A stretch of 64,000 nt of DNA from assembly GCF_036370855.1 (NCBI RefSeq), contig NC_088106.1, forward strand, positions 30,890,501 through 30,954,500, written 5' to 3'. Positions 8,560 to 18,996 of this stretch are shown here, in pieces; the stretch's first letter is position 1, and each line of letters opens with the position of its first letter. Source of the stretch: Dromaius novaehollandiae (taxonomy: Eukaryota > Chordata > Aves > Casuariiformes > Dromaiidae). A program made the translations under genes and the position numbers. Under the pieces are notes generated by a model. It was not told the DNA's origin and did not search any database. It saw nothing but the letters and a program-made list of their open reading frames with translations.

Positions 8560-9735
8560 ACCACAGGATCACCGAATCACCAAAGAATGGTTGGGGTTGG
8601 AAGGGACCTCCGGAGAGCCTCTAGTCCAGCCTCCCTGCTCAAGCAGGGTCCCCTAGAGCAGCTTAGTCAGCACCCTGTCCAGGTGCCTTTGCAATAGCTC
8701 CAAGGATGGAGCCTCCACAACGTCTCTGGGCAACCTCTTGCAGTGCTCTGGCACCCTCACACGAGGAAAGTTGTTCCTTCTGTTCAGACGCAACTTCCTG
8801 TGTTTCGCTTGGTGCCCGCTGCCTCTCGTCCTGTCCCTGGGCACCACTGAAGAGAGCCTGCCACCATCCTCTTTACACCCTCCCCTCAGTTATTTATCGG
8901 CATCGATAAGATTCCCCCATCAGTCTTCGCTCCTCCAGGCTCCACAGGCCCAGCTCTCCCAGCCTTTCCTCACAGCAGAGATGCTCCAGTCCCTTCCTCC
9001 TCTTCGGAGCCCTTTGCTCCACTGGCTCCACATCTGTCTTGTACTGCGGAGCTCCGAACTGGACACAGTACGCCAGGGCTGGCCTCAGCAGGGTGGCTGA
9101 GGAGAGCACATCACCTGCCTGGACCTGCTGGCAAGGCTCTGCTCTTCCTAATGCAGCCCAGGATGCCATTGACTGCCCTTGCCGCAAGGGCCCATTGCTG
9201 GCTCATGGTCCACTTGTTGCCCCCCAGGACTCCCAGGTCCTGCTCGGCAGAGCTGCTTCCCAGCAGGTCGGGCCCAGCATGTCCTGCTGCCTGCGCTTAG
9301 TCCTCCCCAGGAGCAGGACTCTTCTGCGCTTCCCTTGAGTGAACTTCAGCAGGGTCCTCTCTGCCCATTTCTCCACACGGGCGAGGTCCCTCTCAATGGC
9401 AGCACAGGCCTCTGCTGCATCAGCCACTCCTCCCAGCTTTGCCCAACCAGCAAACTTGCTGAGGGTACACTCTGTCCCTTCGTCCAGGGCACTGATGAAC
9501 AAGTTGAACAGCATGGCACCCAGCAGTGACCCCTGGGGTACACCGTGCGCTACAGGCCTCCAGCTAGACTTTGCGCCATGGATCCCAACCCTCTGAGCTC
9601 TGCCACTCAGCCAGTTTTCAAGCCACCTCACTGTCTTGCCTGTGAGCATGGTACAGCAGAAGTGTCAAAAGCCTTCCGGAAGTTGTCAGGAGCAACAGAC
9701 ACCGCTCTTGCCTCGTCGACCAGCACAGTCATTTC
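8560..9735 (-). mobile_element. CR1 LINE, antisense, with reverse-transcriptase remnant (unit 1)
   Basis: The 3' end of the element is at the left (GAATGGTTGGGGTTGGAAGG is the hallmark, read antisense). The minus-strand frame 9,203-9,649 encodes a decayed reverse-transcriptase segment with VPQGSLLG, LFNLFI and ALDEGTECTLSKFA. The catalytic FADD-type motif reads FAGW, so it is inactive. The left part is the CR1 3' region and untranslated sequence. The 5' part of the element is missing. Confidence 0.88.
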
Positions 9736-10310
9736 ACCCCAGAAGGCCCTCAGGTGGGAGGGGGCCAGGGCGCTTGGGGCAGGGCACCACAAAGGCCTTG
9801 GGCCAAGCATGCTTGCAAGGAGGGAGAAAAGGCAGCGTGGACAGGAAAGCCTTGGCAGGACCTGCCGAGTCCTCTGCCTTTTGCCCAGGCCTCTTCCCAC
9901 GCCCAGGAGGCCAAGGTTGGTGTCAGCCGCAGAGGGGCACAGGAGCACATGGCTCCCCAGATGGGTCGGACCTGCCAGGAGGAAAACACACAGGCGCTGC
10001 TGGAGGTCTCTGTAGCGCAGCCACCGCTGGAGCAGCCCAGGGAGCCGGGAGCTTCTGGAGATGAGGCCAAGTGCCACCGGGCAGCTCTGAGCCCCCCAGC
10101 AGCCCCTGTTTCATCGTGCCCTGCCCCGTCGTTCCCAGGACATGGGCCAGGCACCTCCATCAGCAGGCTGTGCCAGGCAATGCTGCTGGAGGCCACTTGA
10201 GATCTGTCCTGCCCTCCCCATCTGCACACTTCTGACGTCCCCTAGGGAGGCTTTGGCTTTTCCCCTCTTGTGTCCAATACACCCGCAGGCACTTGCCGAG
10301 TTGTGCTTCT
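9736..10310. other. Sequence between the CR1 and gene C, no recognised gene
   Basis: Open frames occur on both strands but none shows a known domain. The unit 2 counterpart is 22,406-22,980. Confidence 0.4.
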
Positions 10311-11025
10311 GCACAACAAGCAACACACCCCAACTGCTGAATGCAGAACAGGCTTTTTTATGGTGCTGGGCTGGGGGGTGGAGGAAAGAGAGGGAAGGTT
10401 GTGCTGGACTCTTGGGCAAAAAAAGCTGTCCACTTCACCACCACGACTCTGGCTGGATTTGGTCACCCTGACAGTTGGCAGCGTTTGACTTGACCTCTGC
10501 CGAAAGAGGAGAGGACGAGAAATAACTGCACAACTCGGAGACCTGCACTAACATCCAGCCTCCGACTGCCAGTGCAGCCAAGGCAAAGCCGGGCACAGCC
10601 CCAAGCAGCAACAGCCCCACGCGGAAAGCAGAGAGTTCCTGTGACTCCCGTGACATCACCGCTTGGAGGCAGCCGCACAGTGGGGACCCCCGCACTTAGC
10701 CCCAAGCTCCGCGCTGGGTGGCATGCGAGGCGTCCAGGGCCCGGCAGGGTCACGGCTTTGCGTTTGGGGCTTTGCTCTGCGGCCAGCAGCAGCTCTGCCT
10801 GGCTGACTCGGGGGCTGTGGACCCCGCGCGGCTGCTGTCCAGCGGCCAGGGGCGCCCAGAGGGTGCCAAGAGTGTTGGGGAGCCCTGAAGGCTCACGGGG
10901 TGTTCCCTGTTGTGCACGGACTGACGTCTGCAGGTGAGCTGTGCTGCTGCAAGGCAGGCAGGCAGCGTGGGCGGCAGTGGCGGGTGTGGGCACTGCTTGG
11001 GTCTGCCTTGATGCAACGCTTCAGG
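10310..11025 (+). promoter_or_regulatory. Upstream region and noncoding first exon of gene C
   Basis: This region is related to the gene A upstream region (about 995-1,800), which shows that A and C arose by an older local duplication. It lacks about 110 bases of the A promoter, including the palindromic CRE, but keeps TGACATCA near 10,650. The first exon ends at the GT donor at 11,026; an alternative donor lies near 10,934. Unit 2 counterpart: 22,980-23,695. Confidence 0.6.
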
Positions 11026-11529
11026 GTGAGGATGGGGGAGAAGAAGAAGACGCGAGGGGGCCCCTTTCCCCATGCAGACCAGAGGACAGGCCTCAGCTGC
11101 CGTCCCTGCAGAGAGCCTGGTTCCTCGGCACGCCTTAGCCCACCCGCTCCCTCTGCCCTGGGCTTCCTTGGCCTCACTGGGTGGGGAGCACCTTTCCCCT
11201 GGGACCGTCTCTGCTCAAGGGGAAGTGTTCTTGGGGGGAAACCCAGGCCTTGTTGTCTGCCTTGACTTCAGGAAGGCTGCGCTGTACCTCAGCGGTCAAG
11301 ATGGGCCCCAGTCCTGTTCAACACAACCTCAGCCCTTCTGGGACTCTCTGATTGTCAGAGTCGGGGGGGCTCTCGCATGACTTGCTAATGGTGCTTGTGC
11401 TGCTTCCTCGCAGCCCTGAAGAAGACTGGGCAGCTCCTTGGCTCTTGACTCCCACAGCTTTTCTGCTTTCTCCACCCTTCATTGCCAGGACAGCTCACAC
11501 AAGCTCTCTGTCTCTTTCCTTTCTAGCAC

Positions 11530-12291
11530 ATGATGTCTTCAGAAGAGGACACCAGCTTTTCCCCTGGTGCCAGCACCAGCCGGCTGCAGCAGGAAATGCC
11601 GCCAGATGCCTCCAAAGACCTGCGGTGCTCCATCTGCCTCAACACACTTGACGACACTGCCTACGTCACTGTCTACACACACCGGTTCTGCTACGGCTGC
11701 ATCCAGCAGTGGTCAGCCACCAGAGCCGAGTGCCCGCTCTGCCAGCGGCCTTTCCACTCCATCCACATGGGGCCACCTGACCACAGCTCCCAGGCGGATG
11801 GCACCAGGCGCTCCTTGGCCGGCCAGCGACGAGGGAGAGTTCATTCCCGCTCTGCAGCGAGCACAGCCCGAAGCAGGTCCCCCAGGGGCAACCGCGATGG
11901 CCCTAGCAGGCTTCCGCGCCAGAGGGGCTACGACTCCCCAGCGAGGAGCAGGCGGTGGCCGAGCAGGGCTCAGGCAACCGCTCATGCTGACCGCTGGGCA
12001 AGACCCCCAGCCAGGGGCCGATTACGGCAGAGGTCCCGCAGCACCCGCGGCAGCAGACGGGAAGCACCTTCTCCAGGCTGCCACCGCAGCAGGTCCCCCA
12101 GGAGAGGCAACGACCTCCACGAGGGATTTATGCTCGTGGAGGTCTGCCAGCCCCCAGCTTGCTGGGGGAGGCAGAGGAGCATGGCTCACAGCGACATGCC
12201 ACCTCCTAGCGTCGAAATGGAAGTGGTGGCCGTATTTCTTACATTCTTGTGCAACATTCTGTTATTTTTCCATTTCCACAGGTTCTTCTAG
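11530..12291 (+). CDS. Topors-like RING-finger protein, gene C copy 1 (253 aa)
   Basis: Gene C has a noncoding first exon (donor 11,026), an acceptor at 11,526 and an ATG at 11,530. The RING has C33, C36, H51, C54, C57, C68 and C71, but the third ligand, Cys in A and B, is Tyr49, so zinc binding at one site is doubtful. An Arg/Ser-rich tail with SRSPRR motifs follows. The last 30 residues end in a hydrophobic run (VVAVFLTFLCNILLFF) just before the stop. Either this is a real hydrophobic tail, or the frame runs into an intron that ends at the AG at about 12,281 (pyrimidine-rich tract and CACAG), with a 3' exon up to the AATAAA at 12,471. Likely expressed family member; ligase activity is uncertain. 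Confidence 0.7.
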   Translation: MMSSEEDTSFSPGASTSRLQQEMPPDASKDLRCSICLNTLDDTAYVTVYTHRFCYGCIQQWSATRAECPLCQRPFHSIHMGPPDHSSQADGTRRSLAGQRRGRVHSRSAASTARSRSPRGNRDGPSRLPRQRGYDSPARSRRWPSRAQATAHADRWARPPARGRLRQRSRSTRGSRREAPSPGCHRSRSPRRGNDLHEGFMLVEVCQPPACWGRQRSMAHSDMPPPSVEMEVVAVFLTFLCNILLFFHFHRFF

Positions 12292-12470
12292 AACCCCCCA
12301 CTTCCAGCAGCTGCCTGGGGCCTCGGGGCAGATCCGGACGAGGGCAGCAGGAGCTGCAGTGCCCATCGCTGGCAAACACCAGGCTGAAACAACGCAGCAG
12401 ACTCGAGCAGACAGCCTGGGTGCCTGTGAGCCTCCTGTGCCTCCTGCTGTGTTGGGCCAGGTGCTTAATT

Positions 12471-12476
12471 AATAAA
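12471..12476 (+). terminator. Polyadenylation signal of gene C copy 1
   Basis: AATAAA about 180 bases after the stop codon of gene C, kept in unit 2. Confidence 0.65.
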
Positions 12477-12701
12477 AGGCAGGCAGCACCCGCTGCCTGC
12501 AACCAACACCCTTGCCTCTGTGCTGACTTTGTTCAACCCTCGGCTCACAGACAAGAGCGACCAGCCTTGAAAAAGCCCCAAGGCGGCGCTGGCAGAGAGA
12601 GCTGCCCGGGCCTCCGCACTGGCCTCCAAACTCTGGAAATACAGATTTTATCCCGCCAAGGGCAGCTGTGCCCTGCAAAGCCTCCGGCTCCTGCCAGGAA
12701 G

Positions 12702-12981
12702 GGCTTTGTGGAGGAGTCTCCCTCAGCCTCCCCTCCACGCACACAGCCCCAGGACACACCTGGGGCCAGAGCACGGCCAGCAGTGAGAAGCCATCTCTGC
12801 TCACCCTCTGGCCCTTCCCATGCTCTGCCTCCCTCGGTGCCCTGCTGCCCTCCAGCTCCCGCCCTGCCCGCGCTCAGCCCCGGCTGGCTGCGGGCAGGCC
12901 GAGGGGCTCCAGCCCCCGCAGCCATGCCGGGCAACCCAGCTGCCACACTGCCCCCAGAACAGCTCCAGCCACGGGCCCCAC
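12702..12981. repeat. Inverted repeat flanking gene A copy 2, left arm
   Basis: Unit 2 counterpart of the left arm at 10-285. It carries a 4-base insertion near 12,829 and pairs with 16,590-16,865. Confidence 0.88.
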
Positions 12982-13305
12982 CGCTGGAAGGTCCCTCCCC
13001 ACAGCAGCCTGACAGCAGGCTCCAGCCCTCGGCACTGGCTTCAGCCCTTTCTCCCTGGGGCTCTTGCTGCTTGGGACTGCGCCAGGCTTCATGCTGCCTT
13101 CACTGGCAGTCGGGGGCTGATGTCTGTGCACACCTCCGACTTGCTGGGTTAAATGTGCCCCCTGTCTTGAGGAAGGGAACAAAGAGGGTGCAGGCAAGGA
13201 CATGCCCGCGCCTTGTCTGCACTCCTAGGCCTCCATGGCCTGCAGCAGCCTCACCTGGGGCCTCCCCCACACCCTGCCCACGGGCCCCGGAGCCCAGTTC
13301 AGCTT

Positions 13306-13671
13306 ACCCCGGGAGCATCTCTCCTCTGAGGACAGGCTGAGGGAGCTGCCACTGTTGAGGGAGAGGCTAAAGAGGACGGGGCCAGGCTCTTTGCAGTGGC
13401 CCAGGCACAGGACGAGAGGCAGCAGGCACCAACACAAACATAGGCACTTCCGTCTGACCATGAGGAAAGCCTTTCTCACTGTGAGGGCAACTGAGCTCTG
13501 GTTGCCCACAGAGCTTGGGGAGTCTCCAGCCTTGGAGCTATTCAAATGCCACCTCGACAGCTCCCGGGGCAATGTGCTCTAGGTGACCCTGCTTGAGCAT
13601 GGAGGTGGCACTCCATGACCTCCACAGGTGCCTTCCAACCTCAACCGTTCTCTGACCCCGTGATTGTGAAA
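13306..13671 (+). mobile_element. CR1 LINE 3' fragment, sense (unit 2)
   Basis: Unit 2 copy of the CR1 fragment at 610-975, differing by only a few bases. The copy arose by duplication of the whole unit and is not an independent insertion. Confidence 0.8.
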
Positions 13672-14090
13672 ATAGTGCCCCAACTCCTCAATGCCGCACA
13701 TGCGTTTTATGGCCCAGGCTTTGTGGGGGTGGGTGGAGGAAAGGCAGGGAAGGCGTTCCTGTTCTCCTGGGCAGAAAACATTGTGCGGTTCACCAACACA
13801 ACTCTGGCTGAATTTGGTCACCCTGACGGTTGGCAGCATCCAGCTTGAACTCCACTGAAAGAGGAGAAGAGGAGAAATAACTCGGCAAGTCTGAGCTTTG
13901 CACTAACATCCAGCCTCCGACTGCCAGTGCAGCCAAGGCAAAGCCGGGCACAGCCCCAAGCAGCAACAGCCCCACGCGGAAAGAGCCCAAGCACACGCCG
14001 AGGGCTGAAGCCTGCTCTCCAAGGGACTTTGCAAGCCCAGGGCTGCTCCTGCAGCCTGGGCGTCTTTGGGGTGTGGCCCCGAGAGCCCTG

Positions 14091-14129
14091 TGACGTCACC
14101 AGAGAGTTCCTGTGACTCCTGTGACATCA
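14091..14129. promoter_or_regulatory. Paired CRE-type sites upstream of gene A copy 2
   Basis: The palindromic TGACGTCA at 14,091-14,098 and the variant TGACATCA near 14,122 are both kept in unit 2 at the same spacing. Confidence 0.6.
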
Positions 14130-14831
14130 CCGCTTGGAGGCAGCCGCACAGTGGGGACCCCCGCACTTAGCCCCAAGCTCCGCGCTGGGTGGCACGCGAG
14201 GCGTCCAGGGCCCGGCAGGGTCACGGCTTTGCGTTTGGGGCTTTGCTCTGCGGCCAGCAGCAGCTCTGCCTGGCTGACTCGGGGGCTGTGGACCCCGCGC
14301 GGCTGCTGTCCCGCGGCCGGGGGCGCCCAGAGGGTGCCAAGAGCGTTGGGGAGCCCTGAAGGCTCACGGGGTGTTCCCTGTTGTGCACGGACTGACGTCT
14401 GCAGGTGAGCTGTGCTGCTGCAAGGCAGGCAGGCAGCGTGGGCGGCAATGGCGGGTGTGGGCACTGCTTGGGTCCGCCTTGATGCAGCGCTTCAGGGTGA
14501 GGCTGGGGGAGAAGAAGTCCCCCTCACCCCGTAGCCCGTAGCCCACCCGGTGCCTTTTCCCCAGCCTTCCTTGCCCTCGCTGGCTGGCAACGCCCTTCCC
14601 CCAGGACCTCCCCTGCTCCAGGGGAAGCATTGCTGGGCAAAGCCAGAGCCGGAGGGGAGTCTTTTAGGGGGGCCTTTACACTGCCTCCCAAATGGGGCTT
14701 CTGCTGCTTCCTTGCAGCCTTCAAGAAGCCTGGGCAGCTCTTTGGCTCTCCACCTCCACAGCTTTCCTGCTTTCTCCTCCCTTTGTCTCCAGGAAAGGTC
14801 CCGAGCTCCAGGTCTCTTTCCTTTGTAGAAC

Positions 14832-15956
14832 ATGACAGCAGAAGAAGACTTTCCAGGCGGCAGCGGCAGCGCCAGCTCTTCCTCTGGTGCCAGCACCAGC
14901 CGGCTGCCTCAGGCAACACCACCGGATGCCTCTGAAGACCTGCTGTGCACCATCTGCCTGGACACAGTGGACAACGCCGCCTACGTCGCCTTCTGCATGC
15001 ACAGGTTCTGCTTTGGCTGTATCCGGCAGTGGTCAGCCACCAGAGCCCAGTGCCCGCTCTGCCAGCGGCCCTTCAGCTCCATCCTCCACACCGTGCGAGC
15101 TGACGACGACTTCCAGGAGTACCACGTGCAGCACTCCTCCAGCAGCTCGTCCCATGGCTGGCGAGGAGGGAGATCGGGTTCCCGCTCTGCGGCAAGGAGG
15201 CGGCACCGCTCGTCAGTGCCCCGGCACAGCAGCTCCTCCTCCAGCAGCTCCTCCTCCAGCAGCGATGGTGGCCACGCTGGGTCCCCCGAGAGGGCCCGAA
15301 GCAGGTCTCCAAGGCATGATCACCATGGCCACAACTGGCTTCAGCATGTAGCGAGGGGCTACGACTTCCCCAGGAGGAGCAGGCTGCGACAGAGCGGGGC
15401 TCAGGCTGCTGCTCCTGCCAGCCCTTGGGAAAGATCCCGAGCCGGGGGCCGATTGCGGCGCAGGTCACGCAGCACTGGTGGCAGCAGGAGATGGGAAGCA
15501 GCTGCTGCAGGCTGGCACCAGCATGCCTCCCCGTCGTGGGGCCACCAGGTCCCCGGGCAGGAGGACGCTCCCGGGCCCTCCTACGCCAGCTCTGCTCAGG
15601 CTCCTGTGCCAACAGCTTCTCACAGGCAAACCTCCGAGAGCTCTGCCCAGGAGCCAGCCAGCTCTGCCCCCGCAGCGCACACCCTGCCCCCGGCGCGGGG
15701 CCAAGCACGGCAGGAGCAGCAAAGGGGCCGCAGCAGCAGAAGGCAGCGCAGAAGACGCGTGGAGCCTTCGCCTGCCCGGGAGAGCCACCGCAGCAGGTCC
15801 CCCAGGCGAGGCGATGAGCAGGTGCCCTCGGGGAGCACCGAGCGCCGTCAACGGGGACAAGTGCACGAGAGATGGGATTACTCCAGGGAAAGGCACGGAG
15901 CAAGGCGCTCATCCCGGCGGAGGTCCCGCAGCCGGCCCAGGCGCAGGGGCTGGTAG
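14832..15956 (+). CDS. Topors-like RING-finger protein, gene A copy 2 (374 aa)
   Basis: Same length and architecture as the gene at 2,136-3,260: an intact C3HC4 RING at residues 39-77, a poly-Ser run and an Arg/Ser-rich tail. The RING is identical between the copies. Just after it, a stretch of about 20 residues differs at several positions: R to H twice, D to S and R to W, then A to V a little further on. The flanking DNA is nearly identical. The conserved acceptor at 14,828 and the shared upstream noncoding exon support the ATG chosen. Function as a nuclear E3-type ligase is inferred from the RING and from likeness to Topors. Confidence 0.8.
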   Translation: MTAEEDFPGGSGSASSSSGASTSRLPQATPPDASEDLLCTICLDTVDNAAYVAFCMHRFCFGCIRQWSATRAQCPLCQRPFSSILHTVRADDDFQEYHVQHSSSSSSHGWRGGRSGSRSAARRRHRSSVPRHSSSSSSSSSSSSDGGHAGSPERARSRSPRHDHHGHNWLQHVARGYDFPRRSRLRQSGAQAAAPASPWERSRAGGRLRRRSRSTGGSRRWEAAAAGWHQHASPSWGHQVPGQEDAPGPSYASSAQAPVPTASHRQTSESSAQEPASSAPAAHTLPPARGQARQEQQRGRSSRRQRRRRVEPSPARESHRSRSPRRGDEQVPSGSTERRQRGQVHERWDYSRERHGARRSSRRRSRSRPRRRGW

Positions 15957-16070
15957 CACACCGTGCAAAAGGAGCAACCCCAAAGCTTGCCCCTTGCCAG
16001 CACACTTCAGGGCACTGCAGTGAGCCCTGGGAAAGAAAAGGATCCTTCATGCCCCTACCAGTAAACAGGG

Positions 16071-16436
16071 TTTTCCTTGAGCTTCAGAGGAATTGCTTGT
16101 GTTCCATCATGCGCCCCTTGCCTCTTGTGCTGTCCCTGGGCACCGCTGGGAAGAGTCTGGCCCCGTCTTCCTAACTCCCCAGCCCCCAGCAGGGATTTCT
16201 GCACCTGGAGAAGATCCCCCGGAGCCTCCTCTTCTCCAGCCTGGACTCTCCCAGCTCCCTCAGCCTCTTCTCGGGCAACCGAGGCTCCAGGCCCTTCATC
16301 AGCTGCGTGGCCCTTGGCTGGACTCGCTCCCGTTCGACCATGTCCCCCTTGTCCTGGGAGCCTAGAACTGCTCCTAGGACTCCTGTCATGGTCTTCCCAG
16401 TACTGTCGGGGCAGGTGCTGCCAGGGGGACTCCAGC
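16071..16436 (-). mobile_element. CR1 LINE fragment, antisense (unit 2)
   Basis: Unit 2 copy of the fragment at 3,375-3,740, with a handful of base differences. Confidence 0.75.
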
Positions 16437-16589
16437 ACATCAGCCCCCTCCCAAGCTGGCCCTGGGTGCCTCCCCCTACCCCGGGCCCCGGGGTTTCTTG
16501 AGCAGGGAGAGGGCAGTGGGGCCTGGTGCTGAGAGCGTGGGGGGACAACCGTGGGGAACTGAGCTGCTGTGGGGTGGGGCGGGGAGGCC

Positions 16590-16865
16590 GTGGGGCCCGT
16601 GGCTGGAGCCATTCCGGGGGCAGTGCGGCAGCTGGGTTGTCCAGCATGGCTGCAGGGGCTGGAGCCCCTCGGCCTGCCCGCAGCCAGCCGGGGCTGAGCG
16701 CGGGCAGGGCGGGAGCCGGAGGGCAGCAGGGCACCGAGGCAGAGCATGGGAAGGGCCAGAGGGTGAGCAGAGATGGCTTCTCACTGCTGGCCGTGCTCTG
16801 GCCCCAGGTGTGTCCCGGGGCTGCGTGCGTGGAGGGGAGGCTGAGGGAGACTCCTCCACAAAGCC
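16590..16865. repeat. Inverted repeat flanking gene A copy 2, right arm
   Basis: Unit 2 counterpart of 3,894-4,169, in reverse complement to 12,702-12,981. Confidence 0.88.
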
Positions 16866-17349
16866 TCTTACAGCCTCTCCTGGGCAAAGAGCCACTGGCA
16901 GCGTTTGGGGAAAGCCCCCGGCCCTCTGCGGGCTCTGCACCCTCGCTGGGGCCACCCAGGCAGCCGCGCTGCCCCAAGGGTGCAGGGGCATTTGAGGCAG
17001 GAGCTCCCGTGTCCCTGCAGGGCACACTGGGGACGAAGCCTCGGGAAGGGTCGCTCCCCACCTCTTTCTTGTGGCAGAGCTCCGATCCCGTCGTGGAGCG
17101 GCTGCAAAGGGAGCTGGGGAGATGGCGGCTCATCTCAGCCCTCTCCAGTGCTGGCCGGGGCGGTTTCCTGGGGCTAAAATCCCAACTGCAGCAGGGACAC
17201 TCGCGGCAATGGAGAGACCCTGGAAGATGCTTGACCTGGGAAGTGAAGAGGTACTTGAAGGAGCAAATTATCACCACACCTTCTGCATGTTGGGCTGTAT
17301 GCATATATATACACATAGACACATGCATGGGTAGATATGTAGATGTTTA

Positions 17350-17350
17350 C

Positions 17351-17386
<36 letters not shown>

Positions 17387-17435
17387 GCGTGTATATACAT
17401 ACATACATACACACACGTATATATATATATATGTA
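17350..17435. repeat. TG/CA and TA microsatellite (unit 2)
   Basis: Same compound repeat as at 4,650-4,760, with about 13-14 TG units before the first interruption. Confidence 0.95.
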
Positions 17436-17876
17436 CACGCACCCTCCTGCCCCCTGGGAACAGGGTGCGGCCTCAGCCCGATGCTGCATGTCGCCCGTCC
17501 ATCCCCGGTGCTGGGAGCGCTTCACCTGCGGCGGGTCGGAGCCGCGGTCGGCAGCACGGCAGCAGTGAGGGCTGTGCCGCAAAGGGCTGGAGAACCCGTG
17601 TTTCAGCGAGGCCAGGCCGTGCCGCGCCGTACCGCACCACGCAGTGCAGTGCCGGGGGCAGACTTTTGGCGGCTGTTACGCCAAGTGGTGGTTCAGCTGT
17701 CCCGATGAACTGGGGCCGGTTCAGTTTGGGCCCTGTGCAAAACTGCCACGTGCCCCGGAGACCGGGGAACTCAGGACACACCACCTCCAGGCCCCTGCCC
17801 TGTCAAGAGGTATTATTCACCTCGACTCCCAGATCCCCAGTCCCAGGCAACAGCCAGCCCTTGCTGCAGCACAACG

Positions 17877-18126
17877 CTACACACCACTCAGGCTCTCCTT
17901 GAGGACTGCGAAGGCCGTGGAGCAAATCATCGTGGCCACCAGCTGCAAACATATGAAGGAGCACAAGCCGTTTGGGAGTAGTCAGCATGGGGTTAGCATG
18001 GGGAAATCCGGCCTGACCACCCTGATAGCCTTCTGTCGTGGGATGCCTGGCTGGGTGGAGGAAGGGAGAGCAGTGGGTGTTGTTGGGTGTTGTTTCCCTT
18101 GAATTCAGCCTGGCTTTTGGTGCCTC
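17877..18126 (+). mobile_element. CR1 LINE reverse-transcriptase fragment, sense (unit 2)
   Basis: Unit 2 copy of 5,205-5,440, with the same abrupt right end. Confidence 0.75.
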
Positions 18127-18185
18127 CATGGCCAGCAGTCTGCTGTTTACCTCAATGGGACCACCTCGATGTTGGGTGGCGCTGC

Positions 18186-18996
18186 CGGTCACTCCGGATG
18201 CCCAGGGGCCTGGGGGGAGGCCCTCGAGCGCCGCCCCTCCGTCGCGGGCCCAGCCGGGCACAGAGAGCAGCGAGTGCTCGTGTCTGTGAGGCGGCTGCCC
18301 CTGCGGGACGAGAGCTGGGGGGTCACGGCGGGGCCCAGCTCCCCCCACCGTGCTGCCTGCACCCGGGGCCACCGCCTCTCCCTCGCGCCACGGCCTGGTC
18401 TCCTCATGGCCCCCGGTGAGCCCCGTGTGCCCCCCAAGGCCTGCTCGTCCCCCCGGAGCCTTCCATGGCCTGCTTGTCCCCCCAACCGCCCCCCAAGGCC
18501 CGCTGCCCCCCACAAGGCCTCCTCGCCCCCCCCTCGCCTTCCCCAACGGCCCGGCCCCACCCGCCGCGTCCCGGACCGGCCCCCCGGCGCGGCGCGGCGC
18601 GGCGCCACCCGGCGCCACCCAGCAGTTGAGGCGGCGGACGCCATCGAGGGCGGCGGCCTCGGCGCGGCCCAGCACGGCCGCCCGCGTCAGCCTCAGGGCG
18701 CCGCCGCCGAACCGCCGCCGTCACCGTCGCCAGGGCCGCGGCCGCCGTCGCCAGGGCCGCCGTCGCCAGGGCCGCCGTTGCCGCTGCCGTCGCCAGGGCC
18801 GCGGCGGCCGCGCTCCGCCCCCGGGCCGGGCCGGGCCGGGCCGGGGCGGCCCCGAGCCGCCTGCAGCGGCGCCGCGCCGGGCGCCCTCGGCCTTCCCGTC
18901 CCGCTCTCCGGCCTCAGCGCCTCCCCGGGGCCGTGCGGGAGTCTCGGGGGCTCCGGGTCGCTTGTGCTGAACTCGGGAGATCGTCGTGTGCCAAGG
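18186..18996. promoter_or_regulatory. CpG island with GGGCC repeats (unit 2)
   Basis: Copy of the island at 5,500-6,330, with fewer GGGCC units at about 18,822-18,847 and the same donor-like site at about 18,997. Confidence 0.6.

Larger units (their letters stand above)
1..12640. repeat. Tandem segmental duplication, unit 1
   Basis: This segment repeats at 12,693-25,306. The offset is 12,692 at the left edge, 12,696 over gene A, 12,686 past the TG repeat and 12,670 over genes B and C. Comparing the first 2.1 kb by eye gives about nine substitutions and one 4-base insertion, so identity is about 99.5 %. Each unit carries RING genes A, B and C, CR1 fragments, a CpG island and a microsatellite. 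The unit is cut at the left window edge, so more copies may lie upstream. Confidence 0.93.

Noticed and set aside
9203-9649. Minus-strand frame with reverse-transcriptase likeness as a functional gene
   Set aside because: It is a decayed CR1 segment with a changed catalytic motif; annotated as mobile element only.
16526-17902. 458-residue open frame spanning the microsatellite
   Set aside because: Runs through an inverted-repeat arm and a TG tract (CVCVCV translation); unit 1 breaks it into separate frames.
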